Below the pieces are notes generated by a model, which searched no databases, was not told where the DNA came from, and saw only the letters and a program-made list of their open reading frames with translations. The translations under genes were made by a program, and so were the position numbers. Below, one piece after another: positions 30,114-37,787 of a stretch of 43,997 bases of DNA. The first letter of the stretch is position 1. The number at the start of each line of letters is the position of its first letter. Source of the stretch: Oscillospiraceae bacterium (GTDB taxonomy: Bacteria > Bacillota > Clostridia > Oscillospirales > Oscillospiraceae); NCBI GenBank assembly GCA_015067725.1, contig SVLX01000018.1, positions 1-43,997 on the forward strand, read 5' to 3'.

Positions 30114-31318
30114 AGCTCTTGTCCAGTAATGGCATCAAAGATAATGAAAGAATAATCATCGTAGGGTTCTCCCATAACCTGACCCATAAACTCATTTGGG
30201 ATGTCCTCACCCAGAACTGAAGCTACCCAACAGGGACGGAGGAGGATTCTGTCCCCATCTTGCCGGTAGTAATAGCGCAGGGCAATCTCGTCAACTGTGC
30301 GTGTGTAGGGGGTTGCAGAAAATTGGAGAATCTCCTTTACCCGACTGATGACATCTTCTGTAGGCATGAGCGCTTCAGCGGATTCAACCAGCTCACCGAA
30401 AACCCACGGATTGCCGATGACCAACCAAACCAACCCATCCTTGCCATACAATACATCGACTGTGGAGCCGGCATATGGCAGGTCTGTGTTTGCATTCATG
30501 GACGGCTGTAAATAAATGCCGGTATGTGCTATGTTAAAGATGAAATAATAAGCGTCGTCATCTTCGGTCCACTGCGGCTTGTACTCTGGTTCACCGCCCT
30601 TTCCGGTCATTGCGTTAAGCGATAAAGGTGTTTTTTCCTCCTCTGCCATAATCGCATGGTCCAGATAAAGCGTTTCAATTACTTCTGCGTTGTAGATTCC
30701 CAGAGAATTCAGAATTGCCTGAACCTGTTCCAAAGCCTCGTCTTCAGTGGCAAAGGCGAAAGACTTAGGCTCCTGATATCGGTGAGAGTTGTCCTGTTCC
30801 GGATATCTGACACGTTGATATGGTTCTTTATAGTGGATAACATTGTTGTACCAGTGCCACTGAGAAGAAGAATAGCTAAGGCGATAGTCTGGCACATCGA
30901 TAGACTCAACGCTATAATTAGAACCGAAAAATGCCTGCTTTTCGGTATCAAGAAAATAGTTCCACATTTTCAACTCATCAAGATACTCATCCTGATTCAC
31001 GACTGCAACAGAATCGCCAAGGGTGGCCAGGAAGTTATCGACAATTTCCTGATTCAATTGTGGTACACTGCCCAGATAAACGCCGGGCTCAGCATCATCG
31101 GGCAGAGGCACGATTCTTGCATCGATCTTTAGATTGTCTGAAATCGTCTCAACGTAGTGGTTGGGATCGGACAACACTGCGGGATTGGAGACACTAGTGG
31201 CATCGGAACTGCTTTGTCCTGGGTTCACCGGGTTGTCAGTCGAGGGATCAGGACTGCAGGCCACCAAAGACAGGGCGAACAGAACAGCCAGAGACAGGGA
31301 TAAAAGTTTACGATACAT
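30110..31318 (-). CDS. Lipoprotein, first gene of the ABC exporter operon
   Basis: A 402-residue lipoprotein. The signal peptide LLSLSLAVLFALSLVAC ends in a lipobox with Cys21, followed by a Ser/Asp/Asn-rich linker (22-55). The rest is a soluble domain without a recognised family; two WxxD-rich beta-like halves seem present. The ATG at 31316-31318 has AAGGAGAG at 31327-31334; the open frame further upstream crosses the promoter and is not used. It leads a transcript with two permeases and an ATPase, so it may be the substrate-facing or regulatory part. Not a standard periplasmic solute-binding fold as far as I can see. Confidence 0.8.
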   Translation of the reverse strand: MYRKLLSLSLAVLFALSLVACSPDPSTDNPVNPGQSSSDATSVSNPAVLSDPNHYVETISDNLKIDARIVPLPDDAEPGVYLGSVPQLNQEIVDNFLATLGDSVAVVNQDEYLDELKMWNYFLDTEKQAFFGSNYSVESIDVPDYRLSYSSSQWHWYNNVIHYKEPYQRVRYPEQDNSHRYQEPKSFAFATEDEALEQVQAILNSLGIYNAEVIETLYLDHAIMAEEEKTPLSLNAMTGKGGEPEYKPQWTEDDDAYYFIFNIAHTGIYLQPSMNANTDLPYAGSTVDVLYGKDGLVWLVIGNPWVFGELVESAEALMPTEDVISRVKEILQFSATPYTRTVDEIALRYYYRQDGDRILLRPCWVASVLGEDIPNEFMGQVMGEPYDDYSFIIFDAITGQEL

Positions 31319-31415
31319 GAGGTACTCTCCTTTCGTTACAACAAATAAAAGATGGGTGATGAGACGGGGGGTAGCCAGTGAATGCTGAGATGATGCATAT
31401 GAATAAACTACATAG

Positions 31416-31444
31416 ATTATACCATGGACGGCGTCAAATGTCAA
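31416..31444 (-). promoter_or_regulatory. Full-consensus promoter of the lipoprotein/ABC operon
   Basis: Minus strand TTGACA (31439-31444), 17-base spacer, TATAAT (31416-31421). Leader of about 90 bases before the ATG. Confidence 0.9.
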
Positions 31445-31568
31445 GGTTTCCAAATCTTAAAAATTCTAAAGAAATACTAAACGGATGTAGAATAGAGTAC
31501 GGGAATATGTTGACCCATTTGGAGCACTCTCTGTTCTCTTTGGAGTAGATAAACCCGCCCAAATCGGG

Positions 31569-31634
31569 TATACTGTAGCCACAAGCCAAGGAAATGTGGC
31601 TTAAACATCACCCAGACGGTTAGCGTAAGCTAAC
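31569..31634 (+). promoter_or_regulatory. Control region of DUF3793-flavodoxin with palindrome copy 2
   Basis: A -10-like TATACT at 31569-31574 has no good -35. A hairpin AGCCACA/TGTGGCT follows at 31577-31601. The palindrome GTTAGC-GTAA-GCTAAC lies at 31619-31634, about 29 bases before the DUF3793 start, with the same core as the operator at the AraC promoter. Confidence 0.65.
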
Positions 31635-31662
31635 TAATATTTTCCAAAAAAGAGGTGAAATC

Positions 31663-32214
31663 ATGCTGGAAGAAATGCTGGTTCGTCACTGCGCCCCCAC
31701 CTTGGCGGGCATCAAAACCGGAAGTTTATTCAGTTGCGCCTGTGCCTGCCCCAAGGCACTGCGGGAAGAAATCCGGGGCTTAAACCGTCGGCTGTCTTCC
31801 AAGGGCCTGAGTATCCTGCCTCTGAGAATCGGGGAGAAGCGGGCGCTGATTTATCTCTACCGCCGGAAGAAACTACAGGCCGATTTGGCAGGCAGCACCG
31901 CCGAACATATCCTCAAAGACTGCGGCTATGCCTGCCGGAATCCGGAGCAGTGCATCACCCGCCTGAGGAGCCGGCTGCAGGACCGGGAGGACTTTCCTCA
32001 CGAAATTGGTCTCTTTCTGGGCTATCCCCCGGAAGATGTCTGCGGCTTCATCCAAAACGGCGGCGACTGCTACAAGTGCATCGGCTGCTGGAAGGTCTAT
32101 GGCGATGAAAAGAAGGCAAAGGAAACATTTCACCAATACCGCCTGTGTACCGATGTGTACCTGAAGCGGCTCGGCTGGGGCAACTCCATCGAGCAGCTTG
32201 CGGTGGCGGGTTGA
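31663..32214 (+). CDS. DUF3793 family protein
   Basis: A 183-residue cysteine-rich protein of the DUF3793 family, recognised by LVRHCAPTLAGIKTGSLF at the start, a conserved middle (ALIYLYRRKKL) and the C-terminal FPHEIGLFLGYPPEDVCGFIQNGG then KCIGCWKVYGD. Sixteen or so cysteine/histidine residues suggest a metal or redox site. No enzyme activity is known to me. In Clostridia this family often sits beside flavodoxin and ferrous-iron transport genes (from memory); here flavodoxin follows after 34 bases. AGAGGTGAAA precedes the ATG. The upstream palindrome suggests iron-responsive control. Confidence 0.85.
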   Translation: MLEEMLVRHCAPTLAGIKTGSLFSCACACPKALREEIRGLNRRLSSKGLSILPLRIGEKRALIYLYRRKKLQADLAGSTAEHILKDCGYACRNPEQCITRLRSRLQDREDFPHEIGLFLGYPPEDVCGFIQNGGDCYKCIGCWKVYGDEKKAKETFHQYRLCTDVYLKRLGWGNSIEQLAVAG

Positions 32215-32248
32215 ATCCAATCATTTACCACAGAAAGGTGTGTATTTT

Positions 32249-32674
32249 ATGCGTAAAATTGCTGTTGTATTCTGGAGCGGCACGGGCAATACCGAAGACA
32301 TGGCGAAGGCCGTGTTGGCGGGCGCTCAGTCCGCAGGCGCAGAAGTGAGCCTGTTCCAGGCTGCTGACTTTGACGCGGCAAAAATGGACGAATTCCAGGC
32401 CATTGCCTTTGGCTGTCCCTCCATGGGCGATGAACAACTGGAAGAAGGCGAGTTTGAGCCCATGTTCACCGCCTGTACCCCCAAGCTATCCGGCAAGCCC
32501 ATTGCCCTCTTTGGCTCTTATGGCTGGGGCGATGGCGAATGGATGAGAAACTGGGAAGAATCCTGCCGGAACGCAGGAGCGGAGCTGGTTTGCCAGAGCG
32601 TTATCTGCAACGAATCCCCCGACGACGAGGCTGTAGCGGCCTGTCAGAATTTGGGCAAATCCCTGGCCCAATAA
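32249..32674 (+). CDS. Flavodoxin
   Basis: Short-chain flavodoxin of 141 residues that carries electrons through FMN and can replace ferredoxin when iron is scarce. The phosphate loop VVFWSGTGNTEDMA lies at 6-19; AFGCPSMGDEQLEE and LFGSYGWGDGEWM form the two isoalloxazine loops. AGAAAGGTG at about 32231-32239 fits the ATG at 32249; the longer frame from 32198 overlaps DUF3793. Co-transcribed with DUF3793. Possible partners in this window are the ferredoxin-dependent systems (NrdG, the Stn-like complex). Confidence 0.93.
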   Translation: MRKIAVVFWSGTGNTEDMAKAVLAGAQSAGAEVSLFQAADFDAAKMDEFQAIAFGCPSMGDEQLEEGEFEPMFTACTPKLSGKPIALFGSYGWGDGEWMRNWEESCRNAGAELVCQSVICNESPDDEAVAACQNLGKSLAQ

Positions 32675-32730
32675 CCAACCAAGCATGGTCATGCCACCGG
32701 TGATCCCCCGGAAGGTTACCTCCTAACCTA

Positions 32731-32755
32731 CCCCCGCTGTCACAGCCAGCGGGGG
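32731..32755 (+). terminator. Hairpin after flavodoxin
   Basis: CCCCCGCT (32731-32738) pairs with AGCGGGGG (32748-32755). The tail (TACAAAAT) is T-poor. GGTTA/TAACC at 32714-32728 forms a second small stem just before it. Confidence 0.55.
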
Positions 32756-32770
32756 TACAAAATACCCAAA

Positions 32771-32813
32771 TCAAAAAGATTCCCATCCCGGCAGTTGATG
32801 CTGAGATGGGAAT
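32771..32813 (-). terminator. Terminator of the DUF1292 gene
   Basis: Minus strand ATTCCCATC / GATGGGAAT with a 17-base loop, followed by CTTTTTGA. Confidence 0.8.
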
Positions 32814-32852
32814 TGGTGTTTGCGTTCAGGGGATAAGCAGATTATCGGTTGC

Positions 32853-33155
32853 TTATTCCTCCACAAACTCGAACTCGTCCTTGAACTTCTCTTTGAAGAT
32901 GGCGAAGACAGCCTCCAGAACAGCCTCGTCTGCGATACCCACGAACGTCTCTTCCTCGCTGTCGGGGTCTTCGGCTTCGACCTTGAGGATCATAATCTCG
33001 TTGCCTTCCATGGGCAGGAGCACCACATACTCGCCGCCTTCATACTCGATAAGGTCCAGGAATTCAAACTCTGTGGGATTGCCGTCCTGGTCGTTGAGGA
33101 CGATGATGTTGTCCATTTCTTCTTCGTTGGGGGTGGTGTTGGGGAATTCAATCAT
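32853..33155 (-). CDS. DUF1292 domain protein
   Basis: A 100-residue acidic protein with the DUF1292 pattern: IIVLNDQDGNPTEFEFLDLIEYEGGEYVVLLP, then EIMILKVEAED and an acidic EEETFVGI segment, ending in FKEKFKDEFEF. Related proteins (YrzB type) are usually next to the Holliday-junction resolvase ruvX and alaS; here the gene stands alone. No function is established. AGGAGGAAAT precedes the ATG at 33153-33155; the longer frame to 33224 lacks a site and starts at the promoter. Confidence 0.88.
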   Translation of the reverse strand: MIEFPNTTPNEEEMDNIIVLNDQDGNPTEFEFLDLIEYEGGEYVVLLPMEGNEIMILKVEAEDPDSEEETFVGIADEAVLEAVFAIFKEKFKDEFEFVEE

Positions 33156-33220
33156 GGTATATTTCCTCCTGATGTATTGAACTTGACCGCCCCAATGGGG
33201 GGGTAAATCCGTCTGCCTAT

Positions 33221-33249
33221 ACAATACCCCATTTTGCGCCGTAAATCAA
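33221..33249 (-). promoter_or_regulatory. Promoter of the DUF1292 gene
   Basis: Minus strand TTGATT (33244-33249), 17-base spacer, TATTGT (33221-33226). Confidence 0.6.
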
Positions 33250-33330
33250 TAGGGAAGTTTGGGGAATTATTCTTTTGTGAAGAATTTTTGAATTTTCTTT
33301 GTATCGGTGGATTTTTCTCTACCGGCAGGC

Positions 33331-33336
33331 TATAAT
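33331..33336 (+). promoter_or_regulatory. -10 element of the vanZ-like gene
   Basis: TATAAT; the base pattern at -35 (TGGATT at 33308-33313) is poor. A start near 33343 excludes initiation at 33307 and supports the GTG at 33367. Confidence 0.5.
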
Positions 33337-33366
33337 GGCAGGAAAACCGGGAAAGGGGGCTGGGCA

Positions 33367-33942
33367 GTGGGCGAATATCTGGTGAAGCTGATGGGAATCA
33401 TGGGGCTGACCATGCCAATCTGGCTGCTGCTCCGCCGGCCATGGAGAAAATGGAACAGGCGGGAGGCGGCAATGATGGTCTTCGTCCTCTTTATGGCGGG
33501 TCTGCTGGTGCTGGCATTGGAGGGGGAATACGCCTCCCCCGGGGTCATGCTCAGCCGGGCACAGGGGAGATGGGCGACCGGAGAGCAAATCAACCTGATC
33601 CCCTTTTATACCATCCGCACCTTCTTCCGGCATACGCCAAGATCGGTTTTTCTGGTGAACATTGTGGGTAATCTGGTGATGTTTATCCCATGGGGCTTTG
33701 GGCTGGTACTGTTGTGGCAGAAAAACCGGAGGCTTTGGCGGCTGGTGCTGTTGGCGCTTATGCTGACGGTGCTGATTGAGACGGTGCAGCTCTTTATTGG
33801 TCGCCATGTGGATGTGGACGATTTGATGCTGAATTTTGCGGGGACTCTGCTGGGGGCAGGACTGTGGGCAGTTTTGCGGCGGCTTCTTCCCGTACTGGAT
33901 ACCTTTACCGAAGAAAAAACCAGATGGCTTCCGCCGGAGTAA
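33367..33942 (+). CDS. VanZ-family membrane protein
   Basis: A 191-residue membrane protein with four to five hydrophobic segments (LMGIMGLTMPIWLLL, AAMMVFVLFMAGLLVLAL, SVFLVNIVGNLVMFIPWGFGLVLLW, LVLLALMLTVLIETVQLFI, LMLNFAGTLLGAGLWAVL). The VanZ signature is clear: NLIPFYTIR, NIVGNLVMFIPWG and ETVQLFIGRHVDVDDLMLNFAGTLLG. VanZ proteins are linked to low-level teicoplanin resistance and perhaps lipid handling in others; no other vancomycin genes are near, so a resistance role is not implied. GTG at 33367-33369 follows GGGAAAGGGGG. The 3' end lies inside a bidirectional terminator. Confidence 0.9.
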   Translation: MGEYLVKLMGIMGLTMPIWLLLRRPWRKWNRREAAMMVFVLFMAGLLVLALEGEYASPGVMLSRAQGRWATGEQINLIPFYTIRTFFRHTPRSVFLVNIVGNLVMFIPWGFGLVLLWQKNRRLWRLVLLALMLTVLIETVQLFIGRHVDVDDLMLNFAGTLLGAGLWAVLRRLLPVLDTFTEEKTRWLPPE

Positions 33943-33958
33943 CGGAAGCCATCTTTTT
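33923..33958. terminator. Bidirectional terminator between vanZ-like and ATPase genes
   Basis: GATGGCTTCC (33923-33932) pairs with GGAAGCCATC (33944-33953). TTTTT follows on the plus strand, and the minus strand reads TGGTTTTTT after it. It contains the vanZ-like stop codon, so one hairpin serves both convergent genes. Confidence 0.88.
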
Positions 33959-33965
33959 GATTCAA

Positions 33966-36581
33966 TCAGTGTCTGGACTTGATGGCGCCAAAGGCCTTGG
34001 CCAGTTCCATGACCACGAAGGGGGTCAGAATCAGACCCAGAGCCATGAGGTACATTTCCCAGGACAAACGAATGAGCCCAAAAGCGGAAGCCAGCGGGGT
34101 GAAGAGCACCACCAGCACCAGCACCAGAGACGTCAGTGCCGCCTTGTTCAGGGTCTTGTTGCCGAAGAAGCCAATCTTGAACAAAGAACGCTCAGAGCGC
34201 ATATTGAAGGCCTGCACCACCTGAGAAAGGGCAAGCACCATGAAGGCCATGGTCTGACCACCGGCCAGCTCGCCGGTCAGCTTGTCGCCCAAATAGAAGG
34301 CAACGAGGGACAATAGGCCAAACATAAAGCCCTGCAGTACCGTCCGCACGCCGAAGCCGTGGGCAAAGAGACCCTCGTTCTTGGGGCGGGGCGGATGGTT
34401 CATGATGTCTTTCTCTACGGCCTCCATACCCAGCGCAATGGCGGGCAGGGAGTCGGTGACCAGATTGATCCACAGAAGTTGCATGGACAGAAGGGGCGTC
34501 TTGTGCCACAGGAGCATGGCGGCAAAGACGGTAATGACCTCGCCAATGTTGGTGCCCAGCAGGAAACCGACCACCTTCTTGATGTTGGCGTAAATGCCGC
34601 GGCCCTCCCGGACGGCATCGACGATGGTGGCGAAGTTGTCGTCGGTCAGGGTCATGTCTGCCGCGCCCTTGGCCACGTCTGTGCCGGTAATGCCCATGGC
34701 ACAGCCAATGTCGGCGGCTTTCAGGGCGGGGGCGTCATTGACACCGTCGCCGGTCATGGCCACAACCTGCTCTTTCCGTTGCCATGCCTTGACGATGCGG
34801 ATTTTGTTCTCCGGGGAGACTCTGGCGTAAACCCGGATACCTTCAACCTGAGCGTCCAGCTCCTCGTCGGTCATGGCATCCAGCTCCGAGCCGGTGATGG
34901 CCCGGTCACCCTTCTCCAGAATGCCCAAATCCCGGGCAATGGCAGAGGCGGTGATGATGTGGTCGCCGGTGATCATCACCGGGATGATTCCGGCAATGCG
35001 GCAGACCTCAACGGCTTTCTTTGCTTCGGGGCGGGGCGGGTCAATCATGCCCACCAGACCCATGAAGTGGAGCTCCCGCTCAAGGGTATCGGGGTCCAGC
35101 TCCTGGGGGACTTCCTTCAGCTCTCTCCAGGCCACCGCCAGCACACGCAGAGCCTTTTCGCTCATCTGACGGTTGATTTCGGCGGCTTTCTTCAGGTCAC
35201 CGGAGATGCACCGCTCGGCCATCACATCAAAAGCACCCTTGACAATGGCAATGGTCTTGCCGCCCATGGTGTGGATGGTGGTCATCCGCTTCCGGTCGGA
35301 GTCGAAGGGGAGGGCATTTACCCGGGGGAATTGCTGCAGGAGCGCCTCTTTGGTGGCGCCGTTGTTGTGGGCGGCCAGAACGATGGCGGTTTCGGTGGGG
35401 TCACCGATGTGCTGAACCTTGTCGCCGTCAAAGGTCACGCTGCCTTCAGAGCACAGCGTACCGAAGGAGAGAAGCTTGCGGATACCGTCGGAGTTTTTGG
35501 TGCTGATGTCTTCGGGCTGGTCGGTGCCGTCAATCCAGGCTTTGACCAGGGTCATGCGGTTTTGGGTCAGGGTACCGGTTTTGTCGGAGCAGATGATGCT
35601 GGCACCGCCCAAAGTTTCCACGGCGGGGAGTCTGCGGATAATGGCATTGCGCTTGACCATCCGCTGTACGCCAATGGACAGAACAATGGTCACGATGGCA
35701 GGAAGACCCTCAGGAATGGCGGAGACAGCCAGAGAGACGGCGGTCATAAAAATCTCCAGTGCGGGGATGTCGTTCATCAGACCCACCACAAAGATGACGG
35801 CACAAGCCGCCAGAGCCATGAAGCCCAGATACTTGCCCAGCTGCGCCAGTTTCTGCTGCAGGGGAGTTGCGCCATCTTCCTCACTGTCCAGAAGTCCGGC
35901 AATCTTACCCATCTGGGTGTCCATGCCGGTGGCGGTGACGATGGCGGTGGCTGTACCATAGGTGATGGAGCAGCCGGAGAAGACCATATTGGCGCGGTCG
36001 CCCAGCGGGGCATTTTCTTCCACCTCAGCCTGCGCATCCTTCTCCGAGGGGACGGATTCACCGGTCAGGGCGGATTCTTCGCTCTTTAAGCTGGCGGAGC
36101 TGATGAGCCGGGCATCGGCGGGGACAAAGTCGCCGGCTTCCAGACGGATGATGTCACCGGGCACCAACTGGGCGGCATCAATGACCTGCTCTTTGCCGTC
36201 CCGGATGACTCTGGCATGGGGAGCGGACAGACTCTTGAGGGCATCGAGGGCTTTTTCTGCCTTGCTCTCCTGGAACACGCCCAGAATGGCATTGACCACC
36301 ACAATCAGCAGAATCAGGGCGGGCTCAAAGAATTCCTTGGGATTCTTCTCCACGCAAGCCACCACGAAAGACACTGCCGCCGCCAGAAGAAGAATGAGAA
36401 TCATCACATCTTTGAACTGGTCAAAGAAGCGGCTCAGGTTGCTTTTCCGTTTCTTCTCCCGGAGTCGGTTTTCGCCGTACTGTCGGAGCTTACTTTCGGC
36501 ACTGCTTTGGCTCAAGCCCTGCTCAGGGTTACTCTGCAGAGACTCAAGGACATGGTCAATGGGTTCGGAATGAAAGTTCAT
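33966..36581 (-). CDS. P-type (IIA-like) cation-transporting ATPase
   Basis: Inner-membrane cation pump of 871 residues, with ATP-driven export most likely of Ca2+ or Mn2+. It has the N-terminal cation-ATPase segment, TGES of the actuator at 173-176, SAIPEGLPA in M4 at 287-295 (typical of calcium-type IIA pumps), the phosphorylated Asp333 in CSDKTGTLT, the nucleotide domain, MTGDGVNDAPALK, and a C-terminal set of six membrane segments with NLVTDSLPAIALG. AGGAGGTAATGC precedes the ATG. It is divergent from a TetR gene behind a manganese-type riboswitch; that neighbour raises Mn2+ as a possible substrate. Confidence 0.93.
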   Translation of the reverse strand: MNFHSEPIDHVLESLQSNPEQGLSQSSAESKLRQYGENRLREKKRKSNLSRFFDQFKDVMILILLLAAAVSFVVACVEKNPKEFFEPALILLIVVVNAILGVFQESKAEKALDALKSLSAPHARVIRDGKEQVIDAAQLVPGDIIRLEAGDFVPADARLISSASLKSEESALTGESVPSEKDAQAEVEENAPLGDRANMVFSGCSITYGTATAIVTATGMDTQMGKIAGLLDSEEDGATPLQQKLAQLGKYLGFMALAACAVIFVVGLMNDIPALEIFMTAVSLAVSAIPEGLPAIVTIVLSIGVQRMVKRNAIIRRLPAVETLGGASIICSDKTGTLTQNRMTLVKAWIDGTDQPEDISTKNSDGIRKLLSFGTLCSEGSVTFDGDKVQHIGDPTETAIVLAAHNNGATKEALLQQFPRVNALPFDSDRKRMTTIHTMGGKTIAIVKGAFDVMAERCISGDLKKAAEINRQMSEKALRVLAVAWRELKEVPQELDPDTLERELHFMGLVGMIDPPRPEAKKAVEVCRIAGIIPVMITGDHIITASAIARDLGILEKGDRAITGSELDAMTDEELDAQVEGIRVYARVSPENKIRIVKAWQRKEQVVAMTGDGVNDAPALKAADIGCAMGITGTDVAKGAADMTLTDDNFATIVDAVREGRGIYANIKKVVGFLLGTNIGEVITVFAAMLLWHKTPLLSMQLLWINLVTDSLPAIALGMEAVEKDIMNHPPRPKNEGLFAHGFGVRTVLQGFMFGLLSLVAFYLGDKLTGELAGGQTMAFMVLALSQVVQAFNMRSERSLFKIGFFGNKTLNKAALTSLVLVLVVLFTPLASAFGLIRLSWEMYLMALGLILTPFVVMELAKAFGAIKSRH

Positions 36582-36762
36582 GCATTACCTCCTGTAGATG
36601 ATCTGTGTAGGGTTTGGGTGAGAGTATACTCGTCAACGGGAAAAAATGCACCGGACAGTTTTTCCAATCGTCCCATTTTTCCCCAGTTGGGGAGAATTAT
36701 TACCTTTTGGGACACTTGGGGTCAATGTGGTAAAAAATTTTTGAAAAGTGGGGGATTGCCCA
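36582..36762. promoter_or_regulatory. Divergent control region with nested inverted repeats
   Basis: On the minus strand TATACT near 36622 is a -10 candidate for the ATPase without a clear -35. TCCCCA-GT-TGGGGA lies at 36680-36693, nested inside GTCCCA (36670-36675) and TGGGAC (36708-36713). Such symmetry between a TetR gene and its divergent neighbour is where a TetR operator is expected; that role is inferred. No ORF seen here. Confidence 0.45.
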
Positions 36763-36791
36763 TTGCAAAACCGGGAGAAGTTTGCTATACT
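36763..36791 (+). promoter_or_regulatory. Promoter of the riboswitch-tetR transcript
   Basis: -35 TTGCAA (36763-36768), 17-base spacer, -10 TATACT (36786-36791). Start near 36798, directly before the aptamer. Confidence 0.85.
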
Positions 36792-36799
36792 ATATATAA

Positions 36800-36884
36800 A
36801 TAGGGGAGTAGTCGGCAGGAGTGTTCCTGCGGTGATGTCAACATCCGGATTTTTCCTGGCTTCATCTGAAATGACGAGACTTAT
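36800..36884 (+). ncRNA. yybP-ykoY (manganese) riboswitch aptamer
   Basis: The sequence ATAGG-GGAGTAG at 36800-36811 matches the family's 5' signature, and CGAGA-CTTAT at 36875-36884 its 3' signature; ATAGG pairs with CTTAT as P1. Between them are a perfect stem GCAGGA/TCCTGC (36815-36830), a conserved-looking GATGTCAACATCCGG and TCCTGGCTTCATC. The class senses Mn2+ and normally turns on manganese export genes. Here it is read toward a TetR gene. Assignment is from remembered family features, not a covariance search. Confidence 0.8.
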
Positions 36885-36892
36885 CTGCCATG

Positions 36893-36936
36893 GGCGGAGT
36901 GTCTCTTTTTCCTCCGCAGGTGGCGGAGGATTTTTT
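36893..36936 (+). terminator. Attenuator (expression platform) between riboswitch and tetR
   Basis: CCTCCGC (36911-36917) pairs with GCGGAGG (36923-36929), followed by A and TTTTTT, an intrinsic terminator 22 bases before the tetR start. GCGGAG at 36894-36899 can instead pair with CTCCGC at 36912-36917 and block the terminator. This is the layout of a transcription-control switch. Confidence 0.75.
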
Positions 36937-36957
36937 ATTGCAGACGGGGGATCAGTC

Positions 36958-37482
36958 ATGGCGGTTTCCAGCATTACCAAGCGGGCTCTGGCGACAGCAC
37001 TGAAGGAGCTGATGGTGGATGAGCCCTTTTCGGCCATCAGCATTGCGGACATTTGCAGACTGCGGGACATGAACCGCAAGAGTTTTTATTACCACTTCAA
37101 GGATAAATATGACCTGCTCAACTGGATTTATGACACGGAATTTCTCTCTTTGGCCAGAGGGCGGGGGAGCGACTCGCCCTGGGAATTTCTGGGGGAACTG
37201 CTGCGGCATTTGCATGGGGAGCGGGGCTTCTATGCCAGAGCCATGGAGGTCACCGGGCAGAATTCCTTTCAGGAGCATTTCCGGGATTTAATGGAGCCGG
37301 TGGTGGTGGCGTTACTGAGCCAGTGCGCACCGGGGGAGGAAGTGACGGCATTCCAGCGGGATTTCTTCACCGACGGGGTGATTTCCGCCCTGACACGGTG
37401 GCTGACGGAGAAGTCCCCGGCGGGCGCAGAGGAAATGCTGGAGCGGTTGAAGGGCTGCTTCTTTGGGGCAGGAAATGGTTGA
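36958..37482 (+). CDS. TetR-family transcription regulator
   Basis: A 174-residue TetR-type regulator. The N-terminal DNA-binding domain spans about 5-50: ITKRALATALKELMVDEPFSAISIADICRLRDMNRKSFYYHFKDKYDLLNWIYD, with the typical YYHFKDKYDLL helix end. The C-terminus (60-170) resembles the TetR_C domain of DhaS-like regulators, where the ligand is unknown. GGGGGA at 36945-36950 fits the ATG at 36958; the longer frame from 36748 crosses the promoter and aptamer. A TetR gene behind a manganese riboswitch is unusual; it is divergent from the cation ATPase, which may be its target. Confidence 0.85.
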   Translation: MAVSSITKRALATALKELMVDEPFSAISIADICRLRDMNRKSFYYHFKDKYDLLNWIYDTEFLSLARGRGSDSPWEFLGELLRHLHGERGFYARAMEVTGQNSFQEHFRDLMEPVVVALLSQCAPGEEVTAFQRDFFTDGVISALTRWLTEKSPAGAEEMLERLKGCFFGAGNG

Positions 37483-37490
37483 AAATGAGA

Positions 37491-37540
37491 AAAGACTCGT
37501 ACTTCAGAATGGGTGTGCATTCTGGGGTGCGAGTCTTTTT
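37491..37540 (+). terminator. Terminator after tetR
   Basis: AAAGACTCG (37491-37499) pairs with CGAGTCTTT (37530-37538), enclosing CAGAAT/ATTCTG, followed by more T. Confidence 0.88.
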
Positions 37541-37549
37541 GGGGTTTAG

Positions 37550-37648
37550 TCACGGCTCAGAGGCAATGCGGTCAACCAGCAATCCGCCGTGACGGAGGGA
37601 GCAAAGACCGGAGGGAGTCCATAAGCCGGGTACTTCCGGTTTACTCCC
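37550..37648. other. Highly structured intergenic segment, possible small RNA
   Basis: TCACGGC (37550-37556) is inverted as GCCGTGA at 37586-37592. Next, GGGAGT (37613-37618), bulge CCAT, AAGCCGG (37623-37629), a six-base loop, CCGGTTT (37636-37642) and ACTCCC (37643-37648) make a 13-pair hairpin. No ORF with a ribosome site lies here and no terminator T-run follows. Confidence 0.4.
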
Positions 37649-37692
37649 TTAGCCATCTGGGAGGGAGCCTTGGGGTGCATGCTTTCACTAAG

Positions 37693-37720
37693 TTGACAGC
37701 ATTGGGGCATAGAAGATACT
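37693..37720 (+). promoter_or_regulatory. Candidate upstream promoter before the Stn-like operon
   Basis: TTGACA (37693-37698), 16-base spacer, GATACT (37715-37720). It would give a 250-base leader containing palindrome copy 3. Confidence 0.5.
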
Positions 37721-37787
37721 GCCCCCCAAAACCCGCCGAATCCCCCCGCAACCCGGAAAAACCAGCCGAAACGCTCCGAATCACAAT

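Noticed and set aside
33367..33942. Reading the VanZ-like gene as part of a glycopeptide resistance cluster
   Set aside because: No vanA/B ligase, vanH, vanX or two-component genes nearby; VanZ-family proteins are widespread outside such clusters.
34359..36089. Plus-strand ORF of 576 codons opposite the P-type ATPase
   Set aside because: Antisense shadow; all ATPase motifs are on the minus strand.
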